A stretch of DNA of 52,046 bases from Nitrosomonas sp. (GTDB lineage Bacteria > Pseudomonadota > Gammaproteobacteria > Burkholderiales > Nitrosomonadaceae): positions 1-52,046 of the forward strand of contig JAJFJG010000025.1 of NCBI GenBank assembly GCA_021774265.1, written 5' to 3'. Every line of letters begins with the position of its first letter. Position 1 is the first letter of the stretch. A program made the position numbers and the translations under genes. Shown here one piece after another: positions 35,537-45,993 of the stretch. Under the pieces are notes generated by a model. The model saw only the letters and a list, made by a program, of their open reading frames with translations, ran no database searches and had not been told where the DNA came from.

Positions 35537-35743
35537 ATGGATGAAAGATGGCTGACGGTAGATGACATTTACGAATATCTGAATGTGTGAGCAACGAGAA
35601 GGTCTACAAGTTGATCGAGCAACGGAACTATTCCTAGTCATCGAGTCGGCCGTCGCTGGATGTTCAAACAGGACGAAGCGGTCGAATGGGTCCGCACCGG
35701 CGGTGCGGCTGATAAATCCGATAAGCCGGACACCGAGCAATAA
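35537..35743 (+). pseudogene. Broken excisionase-type HTH regulator at the head of BREX
   Basis: ATG 35537 (RBS AAGGA eight bases before) starts MDERWLTVDDIYEYLNV, a MerR/excisionase-type helix-turn-helix, then stops at TGA 35588. One base seems missing at about 35587: the shifted frame reads SNEKVYKLIEQRN. One base seems added at about 35628, returning to the first frame as IPSHRVGRRWMFKQDEAVEW to the TAA at 35743. Joined, it is a normal 69-residue single-domain DNA-binding protein ending 9 bases before brxF. The two indels cancel, but the part between is out of frame and contains stops. Such HTH genes often lead defence operons, so loss may leave BREX unregulated. Confidence 0.7.
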
Positions 35744-35752
35744 GGAGCGACC

Positions 35753-36268
35753 ATGGCCGAACTTATACACGACAAGATAAATCGATCTCTCCAGGCAGCC
35801 GAAGGTTTGTATCACCGCCTAGTGTTGCTGGTAGGCGAGACCGGTTCCGGCAAGACCGGCGTTCTTTGGGATGTCGCTGAGGAGCTCGGGACATCCGTCA
35901 GCAACGTCAATCTGGTGCTTTCAAGCGAGCTCCTGGAGCTGACAGCCAAACAACGATCACTGCGTTTGCCGGGAATCCTCGACCAGATCGCGGACAAATC
36001 TCAATTGCCAGTGATACTCGATAATCTCGAGATCCTGTTTGACAAAAACCTCAAGCAGGACCCATTGCGTCTGTTGCATAGCATTTCAAGGAACCGTGTT
36101 ACGGTAGCTTCATGGAATGGAACATTTATCGGCGGAAGGCTTTTATATGCCCAAACAGGCCATCCCGAATATCGAAGCTATGATTCGGTTGATGCATTGC
36201 TAGTTTGTATGGATGGAACGGCCACGATTGACTCAGAAAAAGACAATAAAAAGGCAGAGCAAGCATGA
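35753..36268 (+). CDS. brxF: BREX-3 P-loop protein BrxF
   Basis: A 171-residue small ATPase, the first core gene of type 3 BREX. Walker A GETGSGKT is at residues 28-35 and a Walker-B-like strand is [11 protein letters not shown]. The arrangement brxF-brxC is the type 3 hallmark. ATG 35753 follows GGAGCGACC. The stop overlaps the brxC start (ATGA). Its biochemical role is not known. Called from size, motif and context. Confidence 0.85.
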   Translation: MAELIHDKINRSLQAAEGLYHRLVLLVGETGSGKTGVLWDVAEELGTSVSNVNLVLSSELLELTAKQRSLRLPGILDQIADKSQLPVILDNLEILFDKNLKQDPLRLLHSISRNRVTVASWNGTFIGGRLLYAQTGHPEYRSYDSVDALLVCMDGTATIDSEKDNKKAEQA

Positions 36269-39200
36269 AATACGGAGATCTAATCCAATTCTACCCAATT
36301 GAGTCGGTCGTTCAGTTGCGTGATGCGGACAAATCCAGCGCAGCCCATCACCTAGTAAAAACCTATGTCATTTCCGATGAAATGGCGGAGCGGATCACGC
36401 AGCTTGTCATCCCGCAGATGCAGTTTGATCAGCCGGTTGATAACAAAGGACTGCTGGTCGTCGGCAACTACGGCACCGGTAAGTCGCACTTGATGTCGGT
36501 GGTTTCCAGCCTTGCTGGAGATGCATCGCTGCTGGATGCACTAAATCACCCCAGTGTTCATGACGCTGCGGGTAAAATTGCTGGGCGCTTCAAGGTTATC
36601 CGCACCGAGATAGGTGCCACCACCATGTCCCTTCGAGACATACTGGTGGCCGAACTGGAAGAAAACCTTGAAAAACTCGGTGTAGAATACGTTTTCCCAG
36701 AAACAGGAACGATCACCAGTCACAAGCGGGCTTTCGAAGATATGATGGCAAAGTTCGGCGAAGTTTTTCCTGAGCACGGCTTGCTGCTGGTGGTTGATGA
36801 GTTGCTTGACTATCTGCGCACACGCAAGGATCAGGAGCTGATCCTCGATCTCAACTTCCTCCGCGAAGTCGGCGAGGTCTGCAAGGATCTGCGCTTCCGC
36901 TTCATGGCTGGTGTGCAAGAGGCGATTTTCGACAGTCCGCGCTTTGCCTTTGTCGCCGACAGTATCCGCCGGGTGAAGGACCGCTTTGAGCAGATACTCA
37001 TCGCCCGCAGCGACGTCAAATTCGTAGTGGCCGAGCGTCTGCTCAAGAAATCTGCCGAGCAGCAAGCCAAAATCCGCGACTACCTAATGCCCTTTGCCAA
37101 ATACTATGGCAACCTCAACGAGCGGATGGACGAATTTGTCCGCCTCTTCCCAGTACACCCCGATTACATCGACACCTTTGAACGGGTTACTGTGGTGGAA
37201 AAACGTGAGGTACTTAAGACTCTGTCAATGAGCATGAAAGCTATCTTGGGCAATGATGTTCGGTCAGATGAACCCGGCCTTATTGCCTTTGACAGCTACT
37301 GGAACACACTTGAACAAAACGCATCCTTCCGCGCCATACCCGAGATCAGGTTGGTCATCGATTGCAGCCAAGTGCTTGAGTCTAGAATAGAGAATGCATT
37401 AACTCCAGAAAACTACAAGCCCATGGCATTGCGTTTGATTCATGCTCTTTCTGTTCATCGATTAACCACAGGAGATATCTACTCACCTATTGGCGCTTCA
37501 CCTGAAGAATTGCGCGATCGCTTGTGTCTCTTTGATCCGTTGATTGCTGAACTGGGTAGTGACGAACCTGACAAAGATTTAACAACACACGTTGAAACTG
37601 TTTTAAGAAAAATTCATAGTGCTGTCAGCGGCCAGTTCATTTCAGAAAACAAGGATAATCGCCAGTTCTACCTTGATCTAAAAAAGACCGACGATTTCGA
37701 TGCACTTATCGACAAACGCGCAGAAAGCCTAGGGAAAACTCAGCTTGACCGTTTCTATTACGAAGCGCTCAAGCGGGTTATGGAGTGCCAGGATGCCACC
37801 CATGTAACCGGCTACAAGATTTGGCAACATGAGTTGGTCTGGCAAGAACACAAAGCCGCACGCACAGGCTACCTCTTTTTCGGTGCTCCCAACGAACGTT
37901 CCACCGCCGTGCCTCAGCGGGACTTTTACGTCTATTTCATTCAACCTTACGATCCACCTCGGTTTAAGGACGGTAAGGTTAACGACGAAGTTTTTTTTCG
38001 CCTAAAAAACTCAGATGAGGAATTCCTGAATGCGCTAAAGAGTTATGCGGCAGCCCTGGACCTCGCCGCCACCTCATCAGGCCATGCCAAGGCTACCTAT
38101 GAGTCGAAAGCTAATGACTTCTTGAGGAAATTGGTTCATTGGCTGCAAAAGCACATGACTGATGCTTTCGAAATTACTTACCAAGGTCGGGCTAAGTCTA
38201 TTGCCGAGTGGACTAAGGGTAATTCAATTCGTGACTTATCGGGGTTGTCGCCTAACGAGACGATTAACTTTCGAGACCTTGTGAATGCAGTTAGCGGCAT
38301 TTGTTTGGCTCCGAACTTCGAGAACCAGGCTCCTGACTATCCGTTCTTCTCGATACTGATTACCAGAAATAACCGAGCCCAGGCTGCACAAGACGCGTTA
38401 CGGGTTATAGCTGGCTCAAACCGAACCAAGCAGGCCATAGCTGTGCTGGATGCACTAGAACTACTCGACGGTGAAAAAATAGATCCTTACAAGTCGATGT
38501 ATACCAAATTCATCTTTGAGACCATTAAGGCGAAGGGACACGGCCAAGTGGTGAATCGCTACGAGATCATCCAGGACGACCACGGGTTGGAATACATGAA
38601 CCCGGGCGGTTCAAGGCTCGAGCCCGAATGGTTAATTGTCATCGTGGCGGCACTAATCTACTCCGGCGACATCGTACTTTCCATATCGGGCAAAAAATTC
38701 GATGCCACTGGACTGCAACAATTTGCAGCAACTAGTATGGACGAGCTTATCCGCTTCAAGCATCTGGAACAGCCCAAAGAATGGAACCTGCCCGCACTTA
38801 GGGCATTGTTTGAGCTGCTCGGCATGAGCCCGGGTCTGGCCCAACTTGTCACTCAAGGCAAGGATGAGCCGATCCAGAAACTGCAGCAGGCTGTAAGCAA
38901 GGTAGTCGAGCGTATCATCAAGACCCAGCAGATCCTGCGGGAAAGATTCTCCTTCTGGGGTCTGGATCTGCTCGCGTGCACCGACCTCGCCAATCAGGTC
39001 AGCGGGCTGGGTGGAGCCAAGTCCTTCTTTGAAACTCTCCAAGCCTATTCATCGCCGGGTAAACTGAAAAATTTCCACTATAGCGCCCGCGAGGTTATGG
39101 CGCACGAGAAAGCTGTGAAAGCCTTGGACGAGATGGATGCCCTGCGCGGGTTCATCATGGACTATGGCCAGACTGCATCCTGGCTCTCTACCGCCGAAGC

Positions 39201-39996
39201 AGTGCTGCCTGCCGAGCATGACTGGGTAGATCGTATGAAGATTACCCGACAGGATGTGCTGGACGCGCTCAAGCAGGCCGATCTGACTGAGCTGGCCAGC
39301 CAATCTCAGTCCATTGGAGCCAAGCTGCAGAAGCTGAAGAAGGACTACACCATCGCCTACATCGGCCTGCACACCAAGGCCCGGCTGGGCGTGAACGACG
39401 ACAAACGCAAAGCGGGACTGCTCAACGACCAGCGGCTGCAAACCCTGCTCAAGCTGGCAGGTATTGATCTGATGCCCCGGCAGCAGCTAACCGACTACCA
39501 GAACCGCTTGGCCGGGCTAAAAAGCTGCTTTGCCCTGACTGAGCAAAACCTTGATTCCACACCTATCTGCCCGCATTGTGGTTTCCGCCCATCGATTGAA
39601 CCGAGTGCGGCTGCAGGCTCACAGATAATCGATCAGATGGAAACTCAGCTCGACGCCATAGTAGCTGCCTGGACATCAACGATTATCAGCAATCTGGAGG
39701 ATCCGATTACTCATGCCAACATAGCTCTGCTGAAGATTGACGACCGCGAACCGCTGGAAAACTTCATTCGGTCACGTGAACTACCTGTACCACTGGATAG
39801 CAACTTCGTCCATGCCCTGAAGGAGGTGCTTTCAGGCCTAGTCAAGGTTACCGTCAATGTGCAGGAACTGCAGAACGCTCTGCAGGTCACCGAAGGCCCG
39901 GCGACCCCAGCGGAGATGAAAAAACGCTTTGAGGAATATATCGATCAGCTCACAAAGGGCAAGGATCCGGCCAAAGTGCGGATCGTCATGGAGTAA
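36265..39996 (+). CDS. brxC: BREX ATPase BrxC
   Basis: The large P-loop protein common to BREX systems, here 1243 residues. It starts [23 protein letters not shown]. Walker [15 protein letters not shown] is near residue 72, and the Walker-B-like [20 protein letters not shown] follows at about 172-191. The C-terminal 150 residues have a CPHC-type metal site ([14 protein letters not shown]) and a helical tail. In the BREX model BrxC acts with PglZ and the methyltransferase in modification and phage arrest. The frame is intact. The G+C content varies within it, being richer in 36400-37200 and after 38500 and poorer between. Confidence 0.9.
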   Translation: MKYGDLIQFYPIESVVQLRDADKSSAAHHLVKTYVISDEMAERITQLVIPQMQFDQPVDNKGLLVVGNYGTGKSHLMSVVSSLAGDASLLDALNHPSVHDAAGKIAGRFKVIRTEIGATTMSLRDILVAELEENLEKLGVEYVFPETGTITSHKRAFEDMMAKFGEVFPEHGLLLVVDELLDYLRTRKDQELILDLNFLREVGEVCKDLRFRFMAGVQEAIFDSPRFAFVADSIRRVKDRFEQILIARSDVKFVVAERLLKKSAEQQAKIRDYLMPFAKYYGNLNERMDEFVRLFPVHPDYIDTFERVTVVEKREVLKTLSMSMKAILGNDVRSDEPGLIAFDSYWNTLEQNASFRAIPEIRLVIDCSQVLESRIENALTPENYKPMALRLIHALSVHRLTTGDIYSPIGASPEELRDRLCLFDPLIAELGSDEPDKDLTTHVETVLRKIHSAVSGQFISENKDNRQFYLDLKKTDDFDALIDKRAESLGKTQLDRFYYEALKRVMECQDATHVTGYKIWQHELVWQEHKAARTGYLFFGAPNERSTAVPQRDFYVYFIQPYDPPRFKDGKVNDEVFFRLKNSDEEFLNALKSYAAALDLAATSSGHAKATYESKANDFLRKLVHWLQKHMTDAFEITYQGRAKSIAEWTKGNSIRDLSGLSPNETINFRDLVNAVSGICLAPNFENQAPDYPFFSILITRNNRAQAAQDALRVIAGSNRTKQAIAVLDALELLDGEKIDPYKSMYTKFIFETIKAKGHGQVVNRYEIIQDDHGLEYMNPGGSRLEPEWLIVIVAALIYSGDIVLSISGKKFDATGLQQFAATSMDELIRFKHLEQPKEWNLPALRALFELLGMSPGLAQLVTQGKDEPIQKLQQAVSKVVERIIKTQQILRERFSFWGLDLLACTDLANQVSGLGGAKSFFETLQAYSSPGKLKNFHYSAREVMAHEKAVKALDEMDALRGFIMDYGQTASWLSTAEAVLPAEHDWVDRMKITRQDVLDALKQADLTELASQSQSIGAKLQKLKKDYTIAYIGLHTKARLGVNDDKRKAGLLNDQRLQTLLKLAGIDLMPRQQLTDYQNRLAGLKSCFALTEQNLDSTPICPHCGFRPSIEPSAAAGSQIIDQMETQLDAIVAAWTSTIISNLEDPITHANIALLKIDDREPLENFIRSRELPVPLDSNFVHALKEVLSGLVKVTVNVQELQNALQVTEGPATPAEMKKRFEEYIDQLTKGKDPAKVRIVME

Positions 39997-40002
39997 GGCG
40001 AA

Positions 40003-42861
40003 ATGAATAATAAATCGACAAACAAAGAGCTATTTATCGATACATCTGGGCAAATGGAATTGATTGATGAATCTGTAGAGCAAATTTCCATGCAAAAGGA
40101 CCAGGTATCAACCTGTTTGGGTATAACCTTTGAGAATGACGAGGCCCGCCGTGCCCACTTTACCAAGGAGCTGCGCAAGAAGCTGCAGGACCCGGATTTC
40201 CGCAAGATCGAAGGCTTTCCCATCGGTAGTGACGCGGACATCATGAATCTGAGCGATCCGCCGTACTACACCGCGTGTCCGAATCCGTGGGTCGCCGACT
40301 TCATCGCTGAGTGGGAGGCGCAGAAGCCCGAGCAGACCGAAGGCTACCACTATCACCGCGAGCCCTTTGCGGCCGATGTAAGCGAAGGGAAGAACGACCC
40401 CATCTACAACGCGCACTCCTACCACACCAAGGTCCCGCACAAGGCCATCATGCGTTACATCCTCCACTACACGCAGCCAGGTGATATCGTGTTTGATGGT
40501 TTTTGTGGAACGGGCATGACCGGTGTGGCGGCGCAGATGTGCGGAGATAGAAACGAAATAGTCTCGCTTGGCTACCAAGTTAAGTCGGATGGCACCATTT
40601 TGCAGGAAGAGACTGATGAGGATGGCAAGAAAGTCTGGAAGCCATTTTCTAAATTAGGTGTTCGCCGGGCAGTGCTGAATGACCTTTCACCGGCCGCTAC
40701 CTTCATTGCATACAACTACAACACGCCGGTGGATGTAGCTGCTTTTGAAAAAGAGGCCAAACGCATTATTAAGGAGGTCGAGAAAGAATGCGGGTGGATG
40801 TATGAAACACTGCATACGGATGGAAAAACGAAAGGAAAAATCAACTATACCGTTTGGTCAGATGTGTTTGTTTGCCCAAATTGTGCAGGTGAAGTTGTTT
40901 ACTGGGAAAACGCACTCGATAGGGAAGCCGGTAAGGTCCTTGACGACTTTCCTTGTCCGCACTGTTCGGCGCAACTTGCTAAGCGGAGTATGGAGCGCGG
41001 ATGGGTTACGAAATTTGATTTATCACTAAAAGAGACTATTCGACAAGCGAGACAAATTCCTGTTCTTATCAACTATACAGCGATTGGCAAAAAGTTCGAG
41101 AAAGTGCCAGATGAAAAGGATTTAGCACTTTTGGATCGGGTAGATAATAGTGAAATACCTTATTGGCATCCAACAGATCGGATGATGGAGGGAAAAGAAG
41201 CTCGTCGTAATGATTCAATTGGCATTACAAACGTGCACCAGTTTTATACGAGAAGGAATTTGTGGATACTTGCCGCCTGTTGGGATAGATTGATTAAAGC
41301 TGGAGTGAGATTTCCTTTTCTATTCACCGCTAGTCAACGTGCTCTATCAAGATTGGCGAGTATTGCCTTTTCGTATTTCTTTCATGGCGGCGGTGGATTT
41401 ATCAATGCTGGCACAAAGGGGACGCTTTATGTGTCTAGCACAAACCCTGAAGTGTCGGTTTTTCATAGTCTAGTATCACGAATTCGTTCTTTGAAATTCA
41501 CTTTTGAAGCAGATCTATCCAATATCATCATAGAGACCCAAAGCACTACAGCACCTTTATTTATCGCAGATAATTCAATCGACTACCTTTTCATTGATCC
41601 ACCTTTTGGTTCCAACATCAATTATTCGGAACTGAATACACTCTGGGAGCCCTGGCTTGGTGTAACAACAAATATTAAAACAGAGGCTATTGAAAACTCA
41701 GTTCATGGAAAAGGACTCCATGAATATCGAGAATTGATGACGGCAGCATTCTCTCAAGCATATCGAGTCTTGAAGCCTGGCCATTGGATGACAGTTGAAT
41801 TTTCAAATACGAAGGCATCAGTATGGAATAACATCCAAACAGCTCTCACTGAAGCCGGGTTTGTAGTTGCGAATGTTTCTGCTCTCGACAAAAAACAAGG
41901 AAGTTTCAAGGCATACACGACACCAACTGCCGTCAAGCAAGACCTTATTATTTCTGCCTACAAGCCTAATGGCGGCTTTGAAGAACGATTCCAGAAGGAA
42001 GCACAAACCGAAGAAGGTGTGTGGGATTTTGTCCGCACCCACTTGAAATATTTGCCGGTCACCAAACCACACGGAGCGCTACTGCAATTCGTTCCCGAGC
42101 GTGACCCCCGTATCCTTTTTGACCAGATGATCGCCTACTACGTCCGCAAGGGCTACCCGGTGCCGATCTCCAGCCAAGAATTTCAGGTCGGGCTGACACA
42201 GCGATTCATCGAACGGGACGGCATGTACTTTCTGCCGGATCAGGTGGCCGAATACGACCGCAAGAGAATGTTGGTGGGCGGACTAAATGAAACCATCGAG
42301 ATGTTTGTTAAAGATGAAGAGTCAATGATTCATTGGTTACGAAGTGTCATTAAGAATAAACCTCAAACTTTCTCAGACCTCAACCCACAATTCATGCTGC
42401 AACTTGGAGGGTGGAGTAAAAACGAGGCCCAGCTCGATCTGAGAGAACTGTTGAATCAGAATTTCCTCAGCTACGATGGCAAAGAACCTGTTCCGGAACA
42501 GATCCACGCCTATCTCTCCACCAACTGGAAAGAGCTGCGCAACCTACCCAAGGATGATCCAGCGCTGGTCAGCAAAGCGCGAGATCGCTGGTATGTACCA
42601 GATCCCAACAAAGCAGGCGATCTAGAGAAGCTACGCGAAAAGGCCCTACTTAAGGAATTTGAGGAATACATAGATGCCAAGAAGAAGCTCAAAGTCTTCC
42701 GCCTGGAAGCGGTTCGAGCTGGCTTCAAGAAAGCCTGGCAGGAACGCGACTATGCTGTCATCATCGCAGTGGCCGACAAGATCCCTAGCAACATCCTCGA
42801 AGAGGATCCAAAACTGCTGATGTGGTACGACCAGGCGGTCACAAGAATGGGAGGGGAATAG
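40003..42861 (+). CDS. pglXI: BREX-3 DNA methyltransferase PglXI
   Basis: A 952-residue adenine-specific DNA methyltransferase, expected to mark self DNA. The N-terminal part has NLSDPPYYTACPNPW (near 80-95), the SAM-binding motif FDGFCGTGMTGVAAQM (about 165) and two zinc-ribbon Cys pairs (CPNC ... CPHC, about 290-330). FIDPPFGSNINYSELN (catalytic DPPF, about 530) lies past the middle. The C-terminal 250 residues are helical and probably hold part of the target recognition. The frame is intact. It starts 6 bases after brxC and is followed 3 bases later by the ATPase gene. The middle (about 40520-41990) is visibly more AT-rich than both ends, suggesting a recombinational swap. Confidence 0.88.
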   Translation: MNNKSTNKELFIDTSGQMELIDESVEQISMQKDQVSTCLGITFENDEARRAHFTKELRKKLQDPDFRKIEGFPIGSDADIMNLSDPPYYTACPNPWVADFIAEWEAQKPEQTEGYHYHREPFAADVSEGKNDPIYNAHSYHTKVPHKAIMRYILHYTQPGDIVFDGFCGTGMTGVAAQMCGDRNEIVSLGYQVKSDGTILQEETDEDGKKVWKPFSKLGVRRAVLNDLSPAATFIAYNYNTPVDVAAFEKEAKRIIKEVEKECGWMYETLHTDGKTKGKINYTVWSDVFVCPNCAGEVVYWENALDREAGKVLDDFPCPHCSAQLAKRSMERGWVTKFDLSLKETIRQARQIPVLINYTAIGKKFEKVPDEKDLALLDRVDNSEIPYWHPTDRMMEGKEARRNDSIGITNVHQFYTRRNLWILAACWDRLIKAGVRFPFLFTASQRALSRLASIAFSYFFHGGGGFINAGTKGTLYVSSTNPEVSVFHSLVSRIRSLKFTFEADLSNIIIETQSTTAPLFIADNSIDYLFIDPPFGSNINYSELNTLWEPWLGVTTNIKTEAIENSVHGKGLHEYRELMTAAFSQAYRVLKPGHWMTVEFSNTKASVWNNIQTALTEAGFVVANVSALDKKQGSFKAYTTPTAVKQDLIISAYKPNGGFEERFQKEAQTEEGVWDFVRTHLKYLPVTKPHGALLQFVPERDPRILFDQMIAYYVRKGYPVPISSQEFQVGLTQRFIERDGMYFLPDQVAEYDRKRMLVGGLNETIEMFVKDEESMIHWLRSVIKNKPQTFSDLNPQFMLQLGGWSKNEAQLDLRELLNQNFLSYDGKEPVPEQIHAYLSTNWKELRNLPKDDPALVSKARDRWYVPDPNKAGDLEKLREKALLKEFEEYIDAKKKLKVFRLEAVRAGFKKAWQERDYAVIIAVADKIPSNILEEDPKLLMWYDQAVTRMGGE

Positions 42862-42864
42862 CAC

Positions 42865-44790
42865 ATGATTACCAAATGGAAGGTTTTCAACTTTAAATCG
42901 ATTCGCGAGGAAACCGAGCTGGATATTGGCCCCCTTACGATCTTTGCTGGAGCGAATAGCAGCGGCAAGAGCACCTTTATCCAGTCGGTACTTCTTGTTG
43001 CGCAGACATTGGCGCATAAGGTTAGCTCACGATCTGTCGTGTTGAACGGCGCGCTCACCAGCCTGGGCCAGTTTGATGATCTAAAATCGAACGGTGGAGA
43101 GTCGGATCAAATCACCATCAAATGTACGTGCCGACCACTACCAGATCAGGAAGCCGTAATTCCAAGACGGTCACAATTTGCTCCTCGTGGTGGTAGTATT
43201 TATTATGAGTCGCGTTCTAGCCAGATTCAGGAGATCGCCTGTGAAATGTCTTTTGACGCTGATTCCTCAAGCTCACAACGTGATCTGTTTCAAATACAAC
43301 CTCGACTTTTTGCCACTCAGTTGTCCTGCCTTTCCAGAGACGAGGACAACGTCGACCAGAAGACCGATATTTCAATTCACCATTCAAGTAAAGCTATCTC
43401 AGAGATTGAGGGAGCTGGCAGTGTAAGTGATATCGACGATCAGTTAAGGGCCAGTTTGGCCTACGCGGTGGAGATTGATGAGAACTCTATGACCGAGGTA
43501 AAGGAGAATTTCAGGTCAGCCAAACCCATCGGATGCATACTCAGACATTTTCTCCCCGAGAGAATTATTTACGCGATAGAAACGATCGAAGAAGATGCGA
43601 ACACCATCACCATGGCACTCCAGGATGACGGACCTCGAGCTGGTTGGCTGCGTCGCAGAATGGGAAGAGAGATTTTTCTTTCTGAAGAGATCATTGCCGT
43701 CTTGCGCGAAATTCTTCAAGACACAATTGATTTCGACAAGACATTCAAAGACAAATGCTGGCAAGAGTTACAATTCCTCTCCGAATCCGAAACTCTCACT
43801 TTCAGAGCTTGGCATGAGAGACTGCGTGGGTTACCTCGTGAAGAACGCTTGAAGGTACAGCAGGTGCTGCGCGAGCACGAGGATCTCTTTTACCGCATTC
43901 ACTCGGCTATGAAGACGTCGGCAGCACCGAAGTCAGAGACGCATACATTAGTCCAGGTCCGTCCGCCGCGTTTGATTAGCGAAGCTACCTTGTATCTGGA
44001 CAACTTCTTTGCCTCGTCTCTCAAATATCTCGGACCATTGAGGGACGCGCCCAAGCCTTTATACCCGCTCGCGCCAGCAGCTGACCCATATGATGTTGGT
44101 TTGCGCGGTGAACATACGGCGTCCATTCTTGAATTACACAAAAATAAAATGATCCGATACATCCCATCGGCAAATTTCAAAGGCCCGGTAATTGACCGAA
44201 AAATGGTTACCCGAACACTTGAAGCGGCGGTTATCGATTGGCTCCAATATCTGGGAGTGGCTAGCTCAGTCAAAAGCCGAGATCAGGGGAAATTGGGACA
44301 CGAGCTGAAGGTGGGGCTTTCCAATTCGAATAGCATGCATGACCTCACGCATGTGGGCGTAGGCGTCAGCCAGGTTTTGCCAATTCTCGTCATGTGCCTT
44401 CTCGCTGACACGGACTCTACACTCGTTTTTGAGCAGCCGGAGCTGCATCTTCATCCGAAAGTTCAGACCCTGCTCGGCGACTTTTTCCTTTCGATGGCGC
44501 TATGCAACAAACAGTGCATTGTTGAAACACACAGCGAATACTTCATCGACCGTCTCCGCTTCCGAATTGCAGCGGCATCACCCGAGAAGGAGCTGAATAA
44601 CCAGACCAAGATTTACTTCGTAGAAAAGCCTTCGCAAGGTTCATCATTCCGGGAGGTGGTGATTAACGAGTACGGAGCCATCTCAGACTGGCCAGAAGGG
44701 TTCTTTGATCAGTCTCAACAGCAGGCCGAAGAAATCCTGAGAGCGGCGGCGATGAAACGGAAAGTGAGCCGGAGGAATAAAGATGCATAG
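42865..44790 (+). CDS. AAA ATPase with DUF3696 C-terminus (RecF/OLD-like)
   Basis: A 641-residue ABC/SMC-type ATPase. Walker A FAGANSSGKSTFIQ is at about 26-39, there is a long insertion, then the signature region THVGVGVSQVLPIL, Walker B LVFEQPELHLHP (about 520) and a switch His in VETHSEYFIDRLRFR. The end ISDWPEGFFDQSQQQ is typical of DUF3696. Such ATPases often partner a nuclease in two-gene defence systems. Canonical BREX-3 has no such gene at this place, where the helicase brxHII is expected. It starts 3 bases after pglXI and overlaps the next gene by 8 nt, so it is fully built into the operon. Confidence 0.85.
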   Translation: MITKWKVFNFKSIREETELDIGPLTIFAGANSSGKSTFIQSVLLVAQTLAHKVSSRSVVLNGALTSLGQFDDLKSNGGESDQITIKCTCRPLPDQEAVIPRRSQFAPRGGSIYYESRSSQIQEIACEMSFDADSSSSQRDLFQIQPRLFATQLSCLSRDEDNVDQKTDISIHHSSKAISEIEGAGSVSDIDDQLRASLAYAVEIDENSMTEVKENFRSAKPIGCILRHFLPERIIYAIETIEEDANTITMALQDDGPRAGWLRRRMGREIFLSEEIIAVLREILQDTIDFDKTFKDKCWQELQFLSESETLTFRAWHERLRGLPREERLKVQQVLREHEDLFYRIHSAMKTSAAPKSETHTLVQVRPPRLISEATLYLDNFFASSLKYLGPLRDAPKPLYPLAPAADPYDVGLRGEHTASILELHKNKMIRYIPSANFKGPVIDRKMVTRTLEAAVIDWLQYLGVASSVKSRDQGKLGHELKVGLSNSNSMHDLTHVGVGVSQVLPILVMCLLADTDSTLVFEQPELHLHPKVQTLLGDFFLSMALCNKQCIVETHSEYFIDRLRFRIAAASPEKELNNQTKIYFVEKPSQGSSFREVVINEYGAISDWPEGFFDQSQQQAEEILRAAAMKRKVSRRNKDA

Positions 44791-45832
44791 TCTGTCAAGC
44801 GTAACAATTGACGCAGGCTTGCTCGCTGTTCCTCATGTTGATCGCGCCAAGGATGGTGCCTTCCAGTATGTGGACACATTGCTGGATTGGAGCAAGTTGC
44901 TAGATGAGCCATGGGTCGCCATTTACATGAGCGAGCGGGCTTCCGAGTCTCTTTTTGCCGATGGATTGTATCCACTGAGGGAGCAACTCAGAGAACTCTT
45001 CAATGCCCACGGCATAGTGGAATACGATGTCAATACAGTCGCTAAAATTGTCAATCAGCTTCTGGCGATCACTCCGTCCTTTGAAACCCACTATCGGGTC
45101 AAGGATGTCTTATCAGAGCATCTGGAAACAGATCCGAATGTTATTCGCCTTACAACTCATGACGGTCTCCAATCTGATCTTGCCCGATGCATAACGTTGA
45201 TTGCTGTCCTGCGTAAGCACTGCTCGCAACCTCTTGGTGGCCATTCACTTATTCTGAGAGAAGCGCCCAAGCAGGTGATCCAAGTAAGAGCCCAGATCCA
45301 CGAGTTCGAACATACCAGAGACGATGTTCCTGCCTTGCCGTGCCCGCCCGAGTTCTTTGAAGGCGATGTGCTGGTCTGTGACGATTTTCGCGGATTGATC
45401 GAATGTCTTGATGAATCGGCAATACTTATCGGTGCCTCCGATAACCTTGGAATTAAGCTTGCTGTACAAATTGCCTTGTTTAAGTACGCCATTGCGCAAG
45501 GCGAAGCCCCTGACTGGGGCGGCGTGATTGTTCCAGCCCTAGGGTCCCAATTCCGGGAGTTGTGCCTGCAGGTTTGTGCTGATCAAGGGGACTCAGTGCC
45601 ACCCAAGATTCTCAGATCAATCGTAGAGACTATCAAAGGACACAATCTTCCAGCGGTACACGCTCTGCGAGAAGGGTCAGGAGGAAGTGATTCGCAAAGG
45701 ACACGAGGTTCTGATAAAGCACAGCGTCGCGATATAGATAAGGAATTCCATCTTCATTACTGGGAGTGCGCCGACGGAACGGTCGAGTTGGCGTCAGTAG
45801 TTTATCACAATGATTTTTCGATTCCGGGATGA
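44783..45832 (+). CDS. Unrecognised 349-aa partner of the DUF3696 ATPase
   Basis: I do not recognise this protein. It starts MHSLSSVTIDAGLLAVPHVDR and is soluble, mixed alpha/beta and without membrane segments. Acidic residues cluster in FEGDVLVCDDFRGLIECLDES (about 193-213), which could belong to a metal or catalytic site. The C-terminus KEFHLHYWECADGTVELASV is strand-rich and looks conserved. A low-complexity basic stretch (GSGGSDSQRTRGSDKAQRRD) precedes it. The start overlaps the ATPase gene by 8 nt and the stop forms ATGA with the next frame. The pair is likely one unit, with this protein as candidate effector. Confidence 0.75.
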   Translation: MHSLSSVTIDAGLLAVPHVDRAKDGAFQYVDTLLDWSKLLDEPWVAIYMSERASESLFADGLYPLREQLRELFNAHGIVEYDVNTVAKIVNQLLAITPSFETHYRVKDVLSEHLETDPNVIRLTTHDGLQSDLARCITLIAVLRKHCSQPLGGHSLILREAPKQVIQVRAQIHEFEHTRDDVPALPCPPEFFEGDVLVCDDFRGLIECLDESAILIGASDNLGIKLAVQIALFKYAIAQGEAPDWGGVIVPALGSQFRELCLQVCADQGDSVPPKILRSIVETIKGHNLPAVHALREGSGGSDSQRTRGSDKAQRRDIDKEFHLHYWECADGTVELASVVYHNDFSIPG

Positions 45833-45993
45833 TGCCGATGCAGGATGTTTGGCAATACAGCGCCATTCATAACAGGGCCTGCAAGGCCAGTGAGGAACAG
45901 ATCTTGTCGGGGCAGACGGTGTATCGCATCTGGTTGCCAACTCAGGACGCGGTGGAGAGGTGCGTATCATCAAAGGATGCGCTCAATGAGTAG
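45829..45993 (+). pseudogene. brxHII: Remnant of the BREX-3 helicase brxHII (54 codons)
   Basis: A short frame, ATG 45829 (ATGA overlap with the preceding stop) to TAG 45993, overlapping the pglZ start by 8 nt. It reads MMPMQDVWQYSAIHNRACKA, then EEQILSGQTVYRIWLPTQDAV, then ERCVSSKDALNE. The first 45 residues resemble, from memory, the N-terminus of helicases found at this place in BREX-3 loci. A large internal deletion would leave the coupled ends in place. It is too short to be a helicase. It may still be translated as a coupling peptide or be a genuine small gene. Confidence 0.55.

Noticed and set aside
36541-37065. Long antisense frames within brxC, pglXI, korB and pglZ
   Set aside because: They mirror well-supported genes in G+C-rich stretches and have no independent start signals or domains.
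45845-45985. N-terminal extension of pglZ
   Set aside because: The extension is the out-of-frame shadow of the helicase remnant and is rich in Arg and Cys. ATG 45986 has a proper RBS and gives a normal PglZ start.
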